From Pedobacter quisquiliarum (GTDB lineage: Bacteria > Bacteroidota > Bacteroidia > Sphingobacteriales > Sphingobacteriaceae), in contig NZ_BMIL01000010.1 in assembly GCF_014642175.1 (NCBI RefSeq), positions 1-64,000 on the forward strand: a stretch of 64,000 bases of DNA. Reading direction: 5' to 3'. The stretch's first letter is position 1; the number at the start of each line of letters is the position of its first letter. A model generated the notes under the pieces. The model saw nothing but the letters and a program-made list of their open reading frames with translations. It searched no databases and was not told where the DNA came from. Shown here in pieces: positions 18,321 through 26,636 of the stretch. The position numbers and the translations under genes are program-made.

Positions 18321-18695
18321 AGTCATGATCCTTTTGCTACCGCCTACTTATGTTTTTACTCTTGACCATTTCTTTGTCATAGGAGTCGTTGAGGACCTTC
18401 GACTAGCACATACGAAACATTATCTGTGGCAGGTAATAACATAATTTCCTCCGGAAGGATATATAGTACCCCTCAGATTTGCCGATCTCGATTCTGGAAC
18501 TTTATAGTGGTTGAGTAAGCCGATATGCCACTAGTTTGGCCCGTCGCAATTTGGTTCGCGCCTCTTCTATGATAAAGGCTTTATTAAAATGTGGTATAAA
18601 GAAGTCCACTTTGGGGAAAAGTGAGAATATTATTGTGCATTTAAATTTTGGTATATGTAAAAATATGTATAATTTCGTATATCAATCTCCCTATA
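18321..18695. other. Gap before the secretion operon, no gene seen
   Basis: No intact reading frame is recognised. A 21-bp piece at about 18338-18358 (CTACCGCCTACTTATGTTTT) matches the rhs genes at 19 of 21 positions, which may be a tiny rhs scrap or chance. Near the downstream gene, TTTTGG (about 18648) and TAATTTCG (about 18669) form a weak promoter-like pair for the secretion operon. The palindrome found before the Rhs loci is absent here. Confidence 0.4.
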
Positions 18696-19124
18696 ATGCT
18701 CGCTATTAAATTATCTCTCAGATCTAAAAAGATTCCCGCCTACACGCTTACTGAAATTCTTGTTGTATTAGTAATTATTGGCATCTTGGTGCTGCTTGCA
18801 TTACCGAATTTAATGCCGCTAATAACCAAAGCTAAATCTACCGAAGCTAAAATGCAGCTCGAACATGTCCATCAGTTAGAGAAGGGCTATTATTATGAGC
18901 ATTCAAAATACTCCAACAACCTTCCTGAGATTGGCTTTTCCCAAGAGAAGCTAACTACAGATGGCGCGGACGGAAAAGCAAATTACCGGGTGGAAGTGAT
19001 AACAGCTACTTCGACTAATTTTCTTGCCCGAGCAACCGCAGTTGTGGACTTTGATGGTGATGGAACTTTTAATGTGTGGGAGATTGATCAAGAGAAGAAT
19101 TTAAAAGAGGTCACTCAAGATTGA
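18696..19124 (+). CDS. Major pseudopilin, GspG-like
   Basis: This is the first gene of the secretion-like operon. The ATG at 18696 gives a 15-residue basic leader, the prepilin site IPA/YTLTE with Glu at +5, and the hydrophobic stalk ILVVLVIIGILVLLALPNL. The residue before the cut is Ala, not the usual Gly. The C-terminus has DFDGDGTFNVWE, a perfect EF-hand-type calcium loop, in the region where GspG pseudopilins bind calcium. Product 142 aa, usual for GspG. It should be cleaved by the peptidase encoded next and polymerise into the periplasmic pseudopilus. An in-frame upstream start at 18648 would break the leader and is rejected. Confidence 0.88.
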   Translation: MLAIKLSLRSKKIPAYTLTEILVVLVIIGILVLLALPNLMPLITKAKSTEAKMQLEHVHQLEKGYYYEHSKYSNNLPEIGFSQEKLTTDGADGKANYRVEVITATSTNFLARATAVVDFDGDGTFNVWEIDQEKNLKEVTQD

Positions 19125-19130
19125 TCTTCG

Positions 19131-19637
19131 ATGTTAACGCTCTGTATTAACCTCTTAGCTATCCTCATACTTGCTTTTATGACGTATCAGGATGTAAAGT
19201 ATCGTGCGATAACATGGTACGCTTTCCCGCTGCTCGGCGGGTCTCTATTTATCTTGAATAGAGATTTAAGCTCAACTGAAGTCCTTATTAACATTGCTTT
19301 TTTAGGAATCAACTACTTATCAGCAACAGTCATAATAAGCATTAGGGCTGGAAAATGGATTAACCTAATGAAAGCACATATGGGATTAGGAGATATCCTG
19401 CTGCTTATATGTCTCGCCTTCTACTTTCCACCGCTGAACTTTTTGGCCTTTTATATTTTTAGCCTTGTGCTGATTGCTATCTGCGCAGGTATTTATCTCA
19501 AGCTGCAGAAACCCCAAAATTTTACGGTACCACTTGCAGGGTTTCAAGGTGGTCTCTTAGGATGTTTGATCCTGATTAGTTCACTGACGGAGATCTCTTT
19601 AAATAATGTCACCTGGCTAAATAGTTACCTGCAATGA
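19131..19637 (+). CDS. Prepilin peptidase, single-domain A24 type (GspO/PilD-like)
   Basis: This is an inner-membrane aspartyl protease that trims pseudopilin leaders. It has about six hydrophobic helices. The two catalytic Asp are visible: D21 in YQDVKYR and D88 in GLGD (85-88). At 168 aa it lacks the N-terminal methyltransferase domain with its CxxC zinc motifs, so it is a cleavage-only version. It lies 6 bp after the pseudopilin gene, and its stop overlaps the ATPase start (ATGA). All three visible pseudopilins here have Ala or Ser instead of Gly before the cut site, which suggests matched specificity. Confidence 0.85.
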   Translation: MLTLCINLLAILILAFMTYQDVKYRAITWYAFPLLGGSLFILNRDLSSTEVLINIAFLGINYLSATVIISIRAGKWINLMKAHMGLGDILLLICLAFYFPPLNFLAFYIFSLVLIAICAGIYLKLQKPQNFTVPLAGFQGGLLGCLILISSLTEISLNNVTWLNSYLQ

Positions 19638-21085
19638 TCGAGGTTAAAACCTATACGCATCGTCCTGAGCTGCTCCATGAACTCGATAATGAGACTGCAT
19701 GGCAGTATAGAATATTTCCTTTCGATATTAAAGGCACGGCCTTGTGCCTTTACATAGGACAGGACGAAAAAAGCTCCGATGCTCATGATGACAAACAATC
19801 TTTGCATGATGAACTGGAAATAATACTCGGTAGGGAAGTAATTCTTGAGATTATATCTAATAATGAGCTATCTAAACTGCTGAACCAGTACTATCTTAAA
19901 GAAAACAGTTCTTCCAGTGTTGAGAATTTAAAGCATGATAATGCCTCTGATAATTTCCTGGATAAACTGATTCAAGAAGCTAAAAAACTTAAAAGCAGTG
20001 ATATTCATATTGAGGCCTTTGAGCAACAGTGCCGCGTTCGTATAAGAATAGATGGACTACTTATAGAGCGTTATAAGGTCAATCTTCTAGAATACCCCGC
20101 TATCATAAACCGGATCAAGATACTTGCAAATCTTGATATTGCAGAGAAACGCCTACCCCAGGATGGAAGGATAACTTATAAACTTGGAACCAGTGCAATT
20201 GATATAAGGGTATCAATACTGCCGACGTTGCATGGAGAAAAGATTGTACTCCGACTTCTGAACAATGATGCAACCAATATTGATCTGCTGAAACTAGGAC
20301 TCTCAGAGAAGGACCTAAAACCCTATTTGGATGGCGTACAAAGGCCCAATGGAATTGTGCTAATCAGCGGGCCAACAGGATCCGGTAAGACAACTACGCT
20401 TTACGCGACATTAAAGCTGCTTAATAAGTCTACCAGAAACATTTTAACAATTGAAGACCCTATTGAGTACACGCTTGAGGGCATTAATCAGGTTCAGCTA
20501 AAAGAGAATATAGGTCTTGGCTTTGCCTCGGCACTTAGAACCTTTCTGCGTCAGGATCCCGATGTAATCATGGTAGGAGAGATAAGGGACCCGGAAACAG
20601 CAAACATGGCGATTAGGGCTGCAATGACGGGACACCTGGTTTTATCCACTATTCATACCAATTCTGCCTGGGGTACAGTGTCAAGGTTACTGGATATGGG
20701 AATACCATCTTTTTTGACCTCGAGTACCTTAAACATGTCAGTAGCGCAACGCTTAGTACGCCTGCTTTGCCCGCATTGCAAGAAATCTCAGCCTTTCAAT
20801 GGAAGCGGTTACCCAGGTAATTTCAGTCCATTTTATAAACTTGAGACCCACTTTGTTTCAGGGGGATGTGACAACTGCTATAACACTGGTTTCTCAGGCC
20901 GAAAAGCTGTGTATGAAGTTCTTCCAATAGATAATGAACTTGCTATGCTCATAAAGTCAGGAGAAATGAATGCAGCGTCTGTGCTAAAGGCAAAGGGAAT
21001 TAAATCCTTGGCCGAGAACGCCTTCGATATGTTTGCTGCCGGTGAGACTTCTCTTGAGGAGATATATCCTTTACTACTGAACTGA
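19634..21085 (+). CDS. Secretion ATPase, GspE/PilB family
   Basis: This is the cytoplasmic hexameric ATPase that drives pseudopilus assembly. Walker A is GPTGSGKTT (from residue 246), followed by the Asp box TIEDPIEY, Walker B VIMVGEIRDPETA and the His box LSTIHTNSAWGT. The zinc tetracysteine is present (CPHC and CDNC, about residues 377 and 411), as in GspE and PilB and unlike PilT retraction ATPases. The N-terminal domain is short compared with Proteobacterial GspE (total 483 aa). The start overlaps the peptidase stop by 4 bp. No PilT-type second ATPase is seen, which favours a type II secretion role over a retractable pilus. Confidence 0.93.
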   Translation: MIEVKTYTHRPELLHELDNETAWQYRIFPFDIKGTALCLYIGQDEKSSDAHDDKQSLHDELEIILGREVILEIISNNELSKLLNQYYLKENSSSSVENLKHDNASDNFLDKLIQEAKKLKSSDIHIEAFEQQCRVRIRIDGLLIERYKVNLLEYPAIINRIKILANLDIAEKRLPQDGRITYKLGTSAIDIRVSILPTLHGEKIVLRLLNNDATNIDLLKLGLSEKDLKPYLDGVQRPNGIVLISGPTGSGKTTTLYATLKLLNKSTRNILTIEDPIEYTLEGINQVQLKENIGLGFASALRTFLRQDPDVIMVGEIRDPETANMAIRAAMTGHLVLSTIHTNSAWGTVSRLLDMGIPSFLTSSTLNMSVAQRLVRLLCPHCKKSQPFNGSGYPGNFSPFYKLETHFVSGGCDNCYNTGFSGRKAVYEVLPIDNELAMLIKSGEMNAASVLKAKGIKSLAENAFDMFAAGETSLEEIYPLLLN

Positions 21086-21108
21086 CCCATACCTGATAAG
21101 AAAAGATA

Positions 21109-23052
21109 ATGAAGAATTTTTACAAAATTTTCCTGCTTTGTTTAACTGGATTGCTACTCCACCTGCCTGTGGTAGCGCAGCAGACCAAGGTTGAGCGTAT
21201 GGATGCTTTGGAAAGAAAGTTGGTTGGCCTTTCTGCGTCGGTACCTGGCCTTAAGCAGAAGGTCCAGGTTGGGCTATCAGGAGTGTCAATTCAAGAATTT
21301 TTAAGAGCTGTTGCACAGGCTAATCAGCTAAACATTAACGTAGACCCAATGCTGAACATCAAGGTTGTAAGTAATGTTTCAAGTGAAAACGCCTTGAATA
21401 TCTTGCTGTTTCTGGCCGAAAATTATGACCTGGACATAAACGTGATCGGTTCTATTATTACGGTATCCCCATACAATCCGCTGGTAGTAAAGCCTCCATT
21501 TGTGGAGAAGAATATTCCGGTAACTTATAATCCTGGAAATGGATCTTTGTCTTTGGAACTAAGTAATGACAGCCTGATAAATGTAGCTCGTAAGATTAGC
21601 CGGGTGTCTGGTAAAAACATTGTTGTCCCATTTGCTTTAAACGGCAAATTAGTGACGGGATACTTTAACAATGCTCCTTTTGAAACAGCGCTTGAAAAGC
21701 TTGCTTATGCAAATGAGCTAAAGCTTACTAAAACCAGCGACCAGGTATTTGTCTTCCAGGTCTTAAAAGAAGATGAGGAGCTATATATCAATGGAGATAA
21801 AAACACCGATGTCAGAAAAAACTTTAAACCCTTGCAGCAAGCCTCGGGTGGCACCGGCGGACCAACCGGATTTAATGTAGAGGCAAAAGGAAAGCTACTC
21901 AACATCAACGCTGTAAATGCTCCCATTATCGACCTAGTCAAATTTGCCTCAGATGAGATCGGCGTAAACTATTTTCTGTATTCTGAGCTCAAGGGGAACA
22001 TCAGCACAAAAGTCACAAACATGAGTTTTGATAATTTTCTCACGGCCATGTTTAATGGAACGGAGTACACCTACAAGCTAGAAAATGGGATTTATTTAAT
22101 TGGTGACAGAAGACTAGAGGGATTAAGGCGAAATAAAGTCCTACAACTGCAGTACAGATCTGTGGATACGGTTATGATGATGATCCCTGCGGAGTTAAAG
22201 CGTGGTCTTGAAATCAAAGAATTCAGAGAGCAGAATACGTTATTAATATCAGGAGCATCCCCCCAGATTTCTGAGGTTGAAAGTTATATCAGGGAGCTTG
22301 ACAAGCTTGTGCCAATGGTTCTACTGGAGATTACACTCCTGGATGTACGAAAGGGACATACAGTAAAAACCGGCATTACTGCAGGGATTGCCGATTCAAC
22401 GGTAAGGACCCAAGGCCAGGTCTTATCAGGGCTGGACATGACCTTGGGATCTGGATCCATTAATGAGTTTCTTGGAAGAATTGGCTCAAACCAAACATTC
22501 AATATTGGAAGGGTGACGCCAAACTTTTATATGAAGCTCAGTGCACTTGAAGCAAATAACAATGCTGAAATAAGGCAGGTACCCAAACTCAGCACCTTAA
22601 ACGGACACGCTGCAACATTGAGCATTGGTACCACAAGGTACTACGTCACTAAAACGCAAAACGTATTCTCTTCTGTGAATACGCAGACTGTCTTTACTGA
22701 ACAGTTTAACAAAGTGGATGCGAATCTTGCTATAACGGTTAATCCGGTTGTGTCTGGAGATGATCAGGTCACCATGCGAATCAAGGTTGAAATCTCAGAC
22801 TTTATTGGGACGCCCCCCGCCAATGCCCCGCCGCCTACCAGCACAAGTAAATTTGAGAGTATTATCAGGGCACACAATGAAGACATGATTGTGCTTGGTG
22901 GTATGGAACGAACCGAGCGAAGTGAGACGGGCAGCGGAGTACCGCTACTATCCAGGATACCGGTACTAAAATGGCTTTTTAGTAGTAGAGAGCGTACTAA
23001 AAGTAAGGTTGTCACCCTGGTTTTCATTAAGCCGACCATAATTTATCAATAA
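21109..23052 (+). CDS. Outer-membrane secretin, GspD/PilQ-like
   Basis: This forms the outer-membrane gate. There is a Sec signal peptide (residues 1-24, ending VVAQ), then STN/N0-like and N-domain repeats (for example VSIQEFLRAVAQANQLNINV and PIIDLVKFASDEIGVNYFL). The secretin core is in the last 250 residues, with the family ending VPLLSRIPVLKWLFSSR followed by VVTLVFIKPTII. At 647 aa it is complete. No C-terminal pilotin-binding S-domain is obvious; one of the two lipoproteins encoded downstream could serve as pilotin. Its stop overlaps the next start by one base. Confidence 0.92.
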   Translation: MKNFYKIFLLCLTGLLLHLPVVAQQTKVERMDALERKLVGLSASVPGLKQKVQVGLSGVSIQEFLRAVAQANQLNINVDPMLNIKVVSNVSSENALNILLFLAENYDLDINVIGSIITVSPYNPLVVKPPFVEKNIPVTYNPGNGSLSLELSNDSLINVARKISRVSGKNIVVPFALNGKLVTGYFNNAPFETALEKLAYANELKLTKTSDQVFVFQVLKEDEELYINGDKNTDVRKNFKPLQQASGGTGGPTGFNVEAKGKLLNINAVNAPIIDLVKFASDEIGVNYFLYSELKGNISTKVTNMSFDNFLTAMFNGTEYTYKLENGIYLIGDRRLEGLRRNKVLQLQYRSVDTVMMMIPAELKRGLEIKEFREQNTLLISGASPQISEVESYIRELDKLVPMVLLEITLLDVRKGHTVKTGITAGIADSTVRTQGQVLSGLDMTLGSGSINEFLGRIGSNQTFNIGRVTPNFYMKLSALEANNNAEIRQVPKLSTLNGHAATLSIGTTRYYVTKTQNVFSSVNTQTVFTEQFNKVDANLAITVNPVVSGDDQVTMRIKVEISDFIGTPPANAPPPTSTSKFESIIRAHNEDMIVLGGMERTERSETGSGVPLLSRIPVLKWLFSSRERTKSKVVTLVFIKPTIIYQ

Positions 23053-24107
23053 TGAAACTTGCGCTCCATAACGTGTTTCACTTAGGCAAGCTCCTATTGC
23101 TGGCGATCAATCAGGATCGAAATGGTAAGATCTCGTTATCATCTTGCGAGCTAACTTGCGCTGGTGATAAAATAACGGTATCAAAAAAGAATGCTGATCT
23201 TAAAAACATCACGCATTTCGCAAAACAGCACCAGTCCGGGAGTCCTGTGGTTCTTACGCTATCAGGAAAGGGAGTTCTGCAAAAAGAAGCCGTGGGGACT
23301 ACACCCTCAGCGCTGGAAGCATTCAATCTTACACTACCTAATTCAAAAGCTGATGATTTTTATCTCCAGTGGCTTTCTGGTGAGTCACAAAGAATTACCA
23401 TGGTCCGCAAAGAAGCAGCAGATTTAATCATGAATGAGCTCTCGGACCTTGGATTCGTAGTTGTATCATTAAGCCTGAATCTTGGTGAAGCTGAGCTCAA
23501 GAAAGCTGGTGTTAACCTTCTGCTCGGACTAGAAGTAGTAGCAGTAGCACAACCTATGTTAGCGCGTAACCTGGAGCAGATCCGGGCAAAGGAAAAACTT
23601 AAGGGAACAGGTCTTATTACGGCTTGTTTAGTTTTTGTAACGCTTGTTGTAAATATCCTTCTAAATGCAACATTTTCAGAAAAGGCAACCCAGTTGCGGC
23701 AGCAGCAAAATTTATCACTTGATAAAGTTGGAAAGTATCAAATGATTGAATCAGATGTAGTTGAAAAGATATCTCTGATTAAAACAACAGGTTGGACCGG
23801 GGGCTATCCGCTAGCATTTCTTACTGACCGGGTTATGGCTTCTAAGCCGGTTACTATCGGGATGTCTCAATTTGTCATCAACCCACTTACGAGGAAAGAT
23901 TCCGATGAGAGAGGTGTAGCCTATGAAAACCTGAAAATTCTCATCAATGGTAATAGTAATGATGCAGCTGAATTGAACAACTGGTTGCATAAAATCAGGT
24001 CTATGACCTGGGTTAAAGATTGCGAGTTAGTGTCCTATAATTATAATAAGGAATCCGGTAGAGGCGAGTTTATGCTTGCCTTAAACATTCAGGATTTAAA
24101 CAATTAA
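23052..24107 (+). CDS. GspL/PilM-PilN-like assembly platform protein
   Basis: This 351-aa protein has a cytoplasmic N-terminal part of about 190 residues, one membrane helix (LITACLVFVTLVVNILL, about residues 196-214) and a periplasmic coiled segment plus a ferredoxin-like domain (about 280-350). This is the layout of GspL, or of PilM and PilN joined. It links the ATPase to the periplasmic parts. Sequence similarity is weak, so the call depends on order (secretin, L, M) and topology. The start overlaps the secretin stop (TAATG). Confidence 0.7.
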   Translation: MKLALHNVFHLGKLLLLAINQDRNGKISLSSCELTCAGDKITVSKKNADLKNITHFAKQHQSGSPVVLTLSGKGVLQKEAVGTTPSALEAFNLTLPNSKADDFYLQWLSGESQRITMVRKEAADLIMNELSDLGFVVVSLSLNLGEAELKKAGVNLLLGLEVVAVAQPMLARNLEQIRAKEKLKGTGLITACLVFVTLVVNILLNATFSEKATQLRQQQNLSLDKVGKYQMIESDVVEKISLIKTTGWTGGYPLAFLTDRVMASKPVTIGMSQFVINPLTRKDSDERGVAYENLKILINGNSNDAAELNNWLHKIRSMTWVKDCELVSYNYNKESGRGEFMLALNIQDLNN

Positions 24108-24111
24108 GTTC

Positions 24112-24630
24112 ATGAGAATAAAAAGCAAAGTCGATTTCAAGCTTATGTTAAAGTTTACTCCTCTACTCGGTGTCCTTCTGTGTGCCATGTTGTGGACGAC
24201 TGCTATTAGCAAGACATGGAATAGCTATAAAACATATGCTACGCTCATGCAGGCTGGTCAGTCAGAGCAGCTTAGTATAAGCCCGGCTTTTACAGAAAGT
24301 AGGGCAAGCGCTATAAACAAACTATATGATAGGTATGAAGTTGACACGCTGAAATGGAAAAGCAAGTTATGGAATCATTGTGCCACCCTTGGCAGTAAAC
24401 ATAACGTTTCCATGAGGTCCTTCTCTCCATGGGAGAAATTTACAAGCAACAAAGATTCGCTTCTAATACAGAAAATAGAAATGTCTGGCACCTACCATAA
24501 CCTGATTAGCCTGCAACAGGAGCTTGAAGTATTTTCTGGTATTGGTAAAGTTTCCGGGTTAGTTTACCAGAAGCCTATTCGGGAATCTAATACGACGCTT
24601 ACCATTTTAGTAACAGGTATACCTCAATAA
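24112..24630 (+). CDS. GspM/PilO-like inner-membrane protein
   Basis: This short protein (172 aa) has one N-terminal membrane helix (about residues 14-32), a helical stretch and a C-terminal alpha/beta domain (IQKIEMSGTYHNLISLQQEL, then TTLTILVTGI). This is the typical GspM/PilO topology. It follows the L-like gene by 4 bp and probably pairs with its periplasmic domain. Sequence alone would not identify it; order and fold pattern do. Confidence 0.65.
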   Translation: MRIKSKVDFKLMLKFTPLLGVLLCAMLWTTAISKTWNSYKTYATLMQAGQSEQLSISPAFTESRASAINKLYDRYEVDTLKWKSKLWNHCATLGSKHNVSMRSFSPWEKFTSNKDSLLIQKIEMSGTYHNLISLQQELEVFSGIGKVSGLVYQKPIRESNTTLTILVTGIPQ

Positions 24631-24645
24631 AAACATGAATAAACT

Positions 24646-25599
24646 ATGAAAAGAAGTCTACTTATACCCATTATCCTTCTACTAGGGATGTTTTTAGCCT
24701 GTAAAGACTTCATAGAGCCTTCACTGGAAAACCGTAAAGTGGTTCTTGTGGCACCAGCCGAGGGCAGTGAAAGTAACAAGTATCAGGTTGGGTTTTGGTG
24801 GGAGCCTGTGCAGGATGCCTTGTACTACCGGGTGCAGGTGGCAACGCCAGATTTTTCCGCTGCAGTTTCGCTGGTACAAGATACCCTCATTGAGGGCAGA
24901 AGTCGCTTTGAGACGACACTTGAACCTGGGCGTTACCAGTGGCGGATCCGAGCAGAAAATGGGAGCAGCAGTACTAAGTACGTTTCGGCAAAATTCATCA
25001 TTCATGAGTCTTCTTTGAATGATCAGAAGTTATCCGTTGCCAGTCCATCAACAAATTACCTGAGTAATTTAGCGACCGTTACATTGGAGTGGAATAGGTT
25101 GTTTGGTGCGGATGAATATTTGCTTCAGATTGACACTGCAAATTTTGAAAATGAGGCTACCCTCACATATAATCAGGAATTAAGCGGAAACCAGTTTAAG
25201 TATGCTTTCCCTAGAGAAGGTATTTTCAGATGGCGGGTGCGTGCGCAAAATGCAAGTGGAAGTTCTAAATGGTCAGATATCAGAACTATGACATATGATA
25301 GAACGCCACCTGGGGTGCCTACACCGGTGAGTCCAGCCAAAGGTGTAGAATCCAGTGCGCCGGTTAGAATAACTTGGTCTAATGTTCCAGCTGCAAAAAG
25401 GTATAAATTGTTTTTATACAAGAGTGATGGTGCTACACTATATAGTTCAGCTTTTCCCCTAACTGTTTCTGCCAACGCCTACAACTTTAGCTCAGGGCAA
25501 CAGGGTGAAACCATTTACTGGAATGTTGTTGCCGTAGATGAAGCTGGGAATGAAGGTCCAGCAAGTGTACTTACGAGTTTTATATACATTACGCAATAA
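24646..25599 (+). CDS. Lipoprotein with three Fn3-like domains in the secretion operon
   Basis: The signal ends LLLGMFLACKDF, with a lipobox Cys at residue 19, so this is a lipoprotein, probably in the outer membrane. About three repeated beta-sandwich units follow, each with a 'W-x-x-V/L-x-x-A-x-x-Y-x-L/V-Q/F' strand and an 'R-W-R-V/I-R-A-x-N' strand (residues about 28-115, 125-215 and 220-317), as in fibronectin type III modules. This protein has no counterpart in classical type II systems. It might act as pilotin, anchor the secretin or hold cargo at the surface (inference). Length 317 aa. Confidence 0.75.
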   Translation: MKRSLLIPIILLLGMFLACKDFIEPSLENRKVVLVAPAEGSESNKYQVGFWWEPVQDALYYRVQVATPDFSAAVSLVQDTLIEGRSRFETTLEPGRYQWRIRAENGSSSTKYVSAKFIIHESSLNDQKLSVASPSTNYLSNLATVTLEWNRLFGADEYLLQIDTANFENEATLTYNQELSGNQFKYAFPREGIFRWRVRAQNASGSSKWSDIRTMTYDRTPPGVPTPVSPAKGVESSAPVRITWSNVPAAKRYKLFLYKSDGATLYSSAFPLTVSANAYNFSSGQQGETIYWNVVAVDEAGNEGPASVLTSFIYITQ

Positions 25600-25604
25600 C
25601 TAAA

Positions 25605-26090
25605 ATGAAGTCTAAAAAGGCAGTTTATTTTCTTGCAGCCATCGTATTAGCTGTATGGGGATTAATCCTGTACAAAGTCTTTTTAGCAATGCAAGATAAA
25701 GATTCCAGAAAGATAACTATAAGTACAAAAGTCCAAGCCAAACTATCGGTGCCTTATCAGTATCCAGACACTTTCACACTTCTGCTGAAATATCCGGATC
25801 CATTTACCGGGCAGGTTCAAACGCCGCCAGATACAACAGTAAAGAACAAAGAAAAGACTGTAAGTATAGCCGTTATGGCAAAAGTCCCAAATCCACTTGA
25901 CAGTTTGAAATACCTGGGTTTTGTTGCAGGGGGATCTAGTAATAGAAGGGTTGCTGTGTTAAGTTATAAGGGCGTGGAAAGCTTACTCAAAGAGGGAGAA
26001 ATGCTGCATAGCATGAAAATATTGAACATAGAAAACAATGCCGTTAGGGTTAGTAATGGCCGAACCATAAAAGTTCTTAAAAAAGAGTAA
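25605..26090 (+). CDS. GspC/PilP-like inner-membrane clamp protein
   Basis: One membrane helix (about residues 6-26), a proline-rich linker (YPDPFTGQVQTPPDTTVKN) and a small C-terminal beta domain with the pattern YLGFVAGG, VAVLSYKGVESLLKEGEML, VRVSNGRTIKVL. This is the homology-region/PilP fold that touches the secretin N0 domain. At 161 aa it is shorter than GspC and has no PDZ domain. It sits 5 bp after the Fn3 lipoprotein gene and its stop overlaps the next start. The assignment rests on topology, strand pattern and place in the operon. Confidence 0.7.
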   Translation: MKSKKAVYFLAAIVLAVWGLILYKVFLAMQDKDSRKITISTKVQAKLSVPYQYPDTFTLLLKYPDPFTGQVQTPPDTTVKNKEKTVSIAVMAKVPNPLDSLKYLGFVAGGSSNRRVAVLSYKGVESLLKEGEMLHSMKILNIENNAVRVSNGRTIKVLKKE

Positions 26091-26635
26091 TGAAGAATCA
26101 ATTCTCGATAGCGGCTCTGCTTATTCTGGCCCTACCATGCTGTAAACCGGTCGAAGTAAAACAGGCCGAGGATATAACCTTGAAAGCTGTGGTGCATAGC
26201 GATACAAGTACAATAAATTTTCGATTGGCTAAGGGCGAGCCGAGTCCGAAAACAAATGCTAGTAGTACGTACTACTGGTTTGCACATGGAAAAATTAACA
26301 CTGCACAAGGGTATCATGCTGGAAAGCTATTACATGGACCATACGTGGAGTACGACCGGGCAACGAAGAAGCCGATCGCATCAGGAGCGTTTGCCAAAGG
26401 ACTTAAAACCGGCAGATGGCTAAGGTGGGAAAAGGATGGCAGGCTTAAGGAAATAAAGTTTTTTAAAGATGGAGAGCTTAATGGTCCCTTGGTTAAGTAT
26501 GATGTTGCAGGCAACCCTAAAGATACTTTGAAGTACAAAGGAGGCAAGGTGGTACTCAAGAAAGTAGAGTCAGCAGATTCATTGAAGGTAAGTGTACTAA
26601 GTAGAATAAAGAGGTTCATCAAATTAAAAAAGTAA
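26090..26635 (+). CDS. MORN-repeat (YwqK-like) lipoprotein in the secretion operon
   Basis: The signal peptide ends ALPCCKPV, so this is likely a lipoprotein. The middle (residues about 62-145) carries MORN-variant repeats: HAGKLLHGPYVEYDRATKKP, FAKGLKTGRWLRWEKDGRL, FKDGELNGPLVKYDVAGN. Such repeats are common in Bacteroidota surface lipoproteins and often bind partners or membranes. The gene overlaps the preceding stop (TAATG) and is 1 bp from the next gene, so it is an integral part of the operon. A role as pilotin or secretin-associated factor is possible but not shown. Confidence 0.75.
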   Translation: MKNQFSIAALLILALPCCKPVEVKQAEDITLKAVVHSDTSTINFRLAKGEPSPKTNASSTYYWFAHGKINTAQGYHAGKLLHGPYVEYDRATKKPIASGAFAKGLKTGRWLRWEKDGRLKEIKFFKDGELNGPLVKYDVAGNPKDTLKYKGGKVVLKKVESADSLKVSVLSRIKRFIKLKK

Positions 26636-26636
26636 T

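Noticed and set aside
18338..18358. Scrap of rhs sequence before the secretion operon
   Set aside because: 19 of 21 bases match, but one such match is near what chance allows for a window with three long rhs copies. It is noted only in the gap description.
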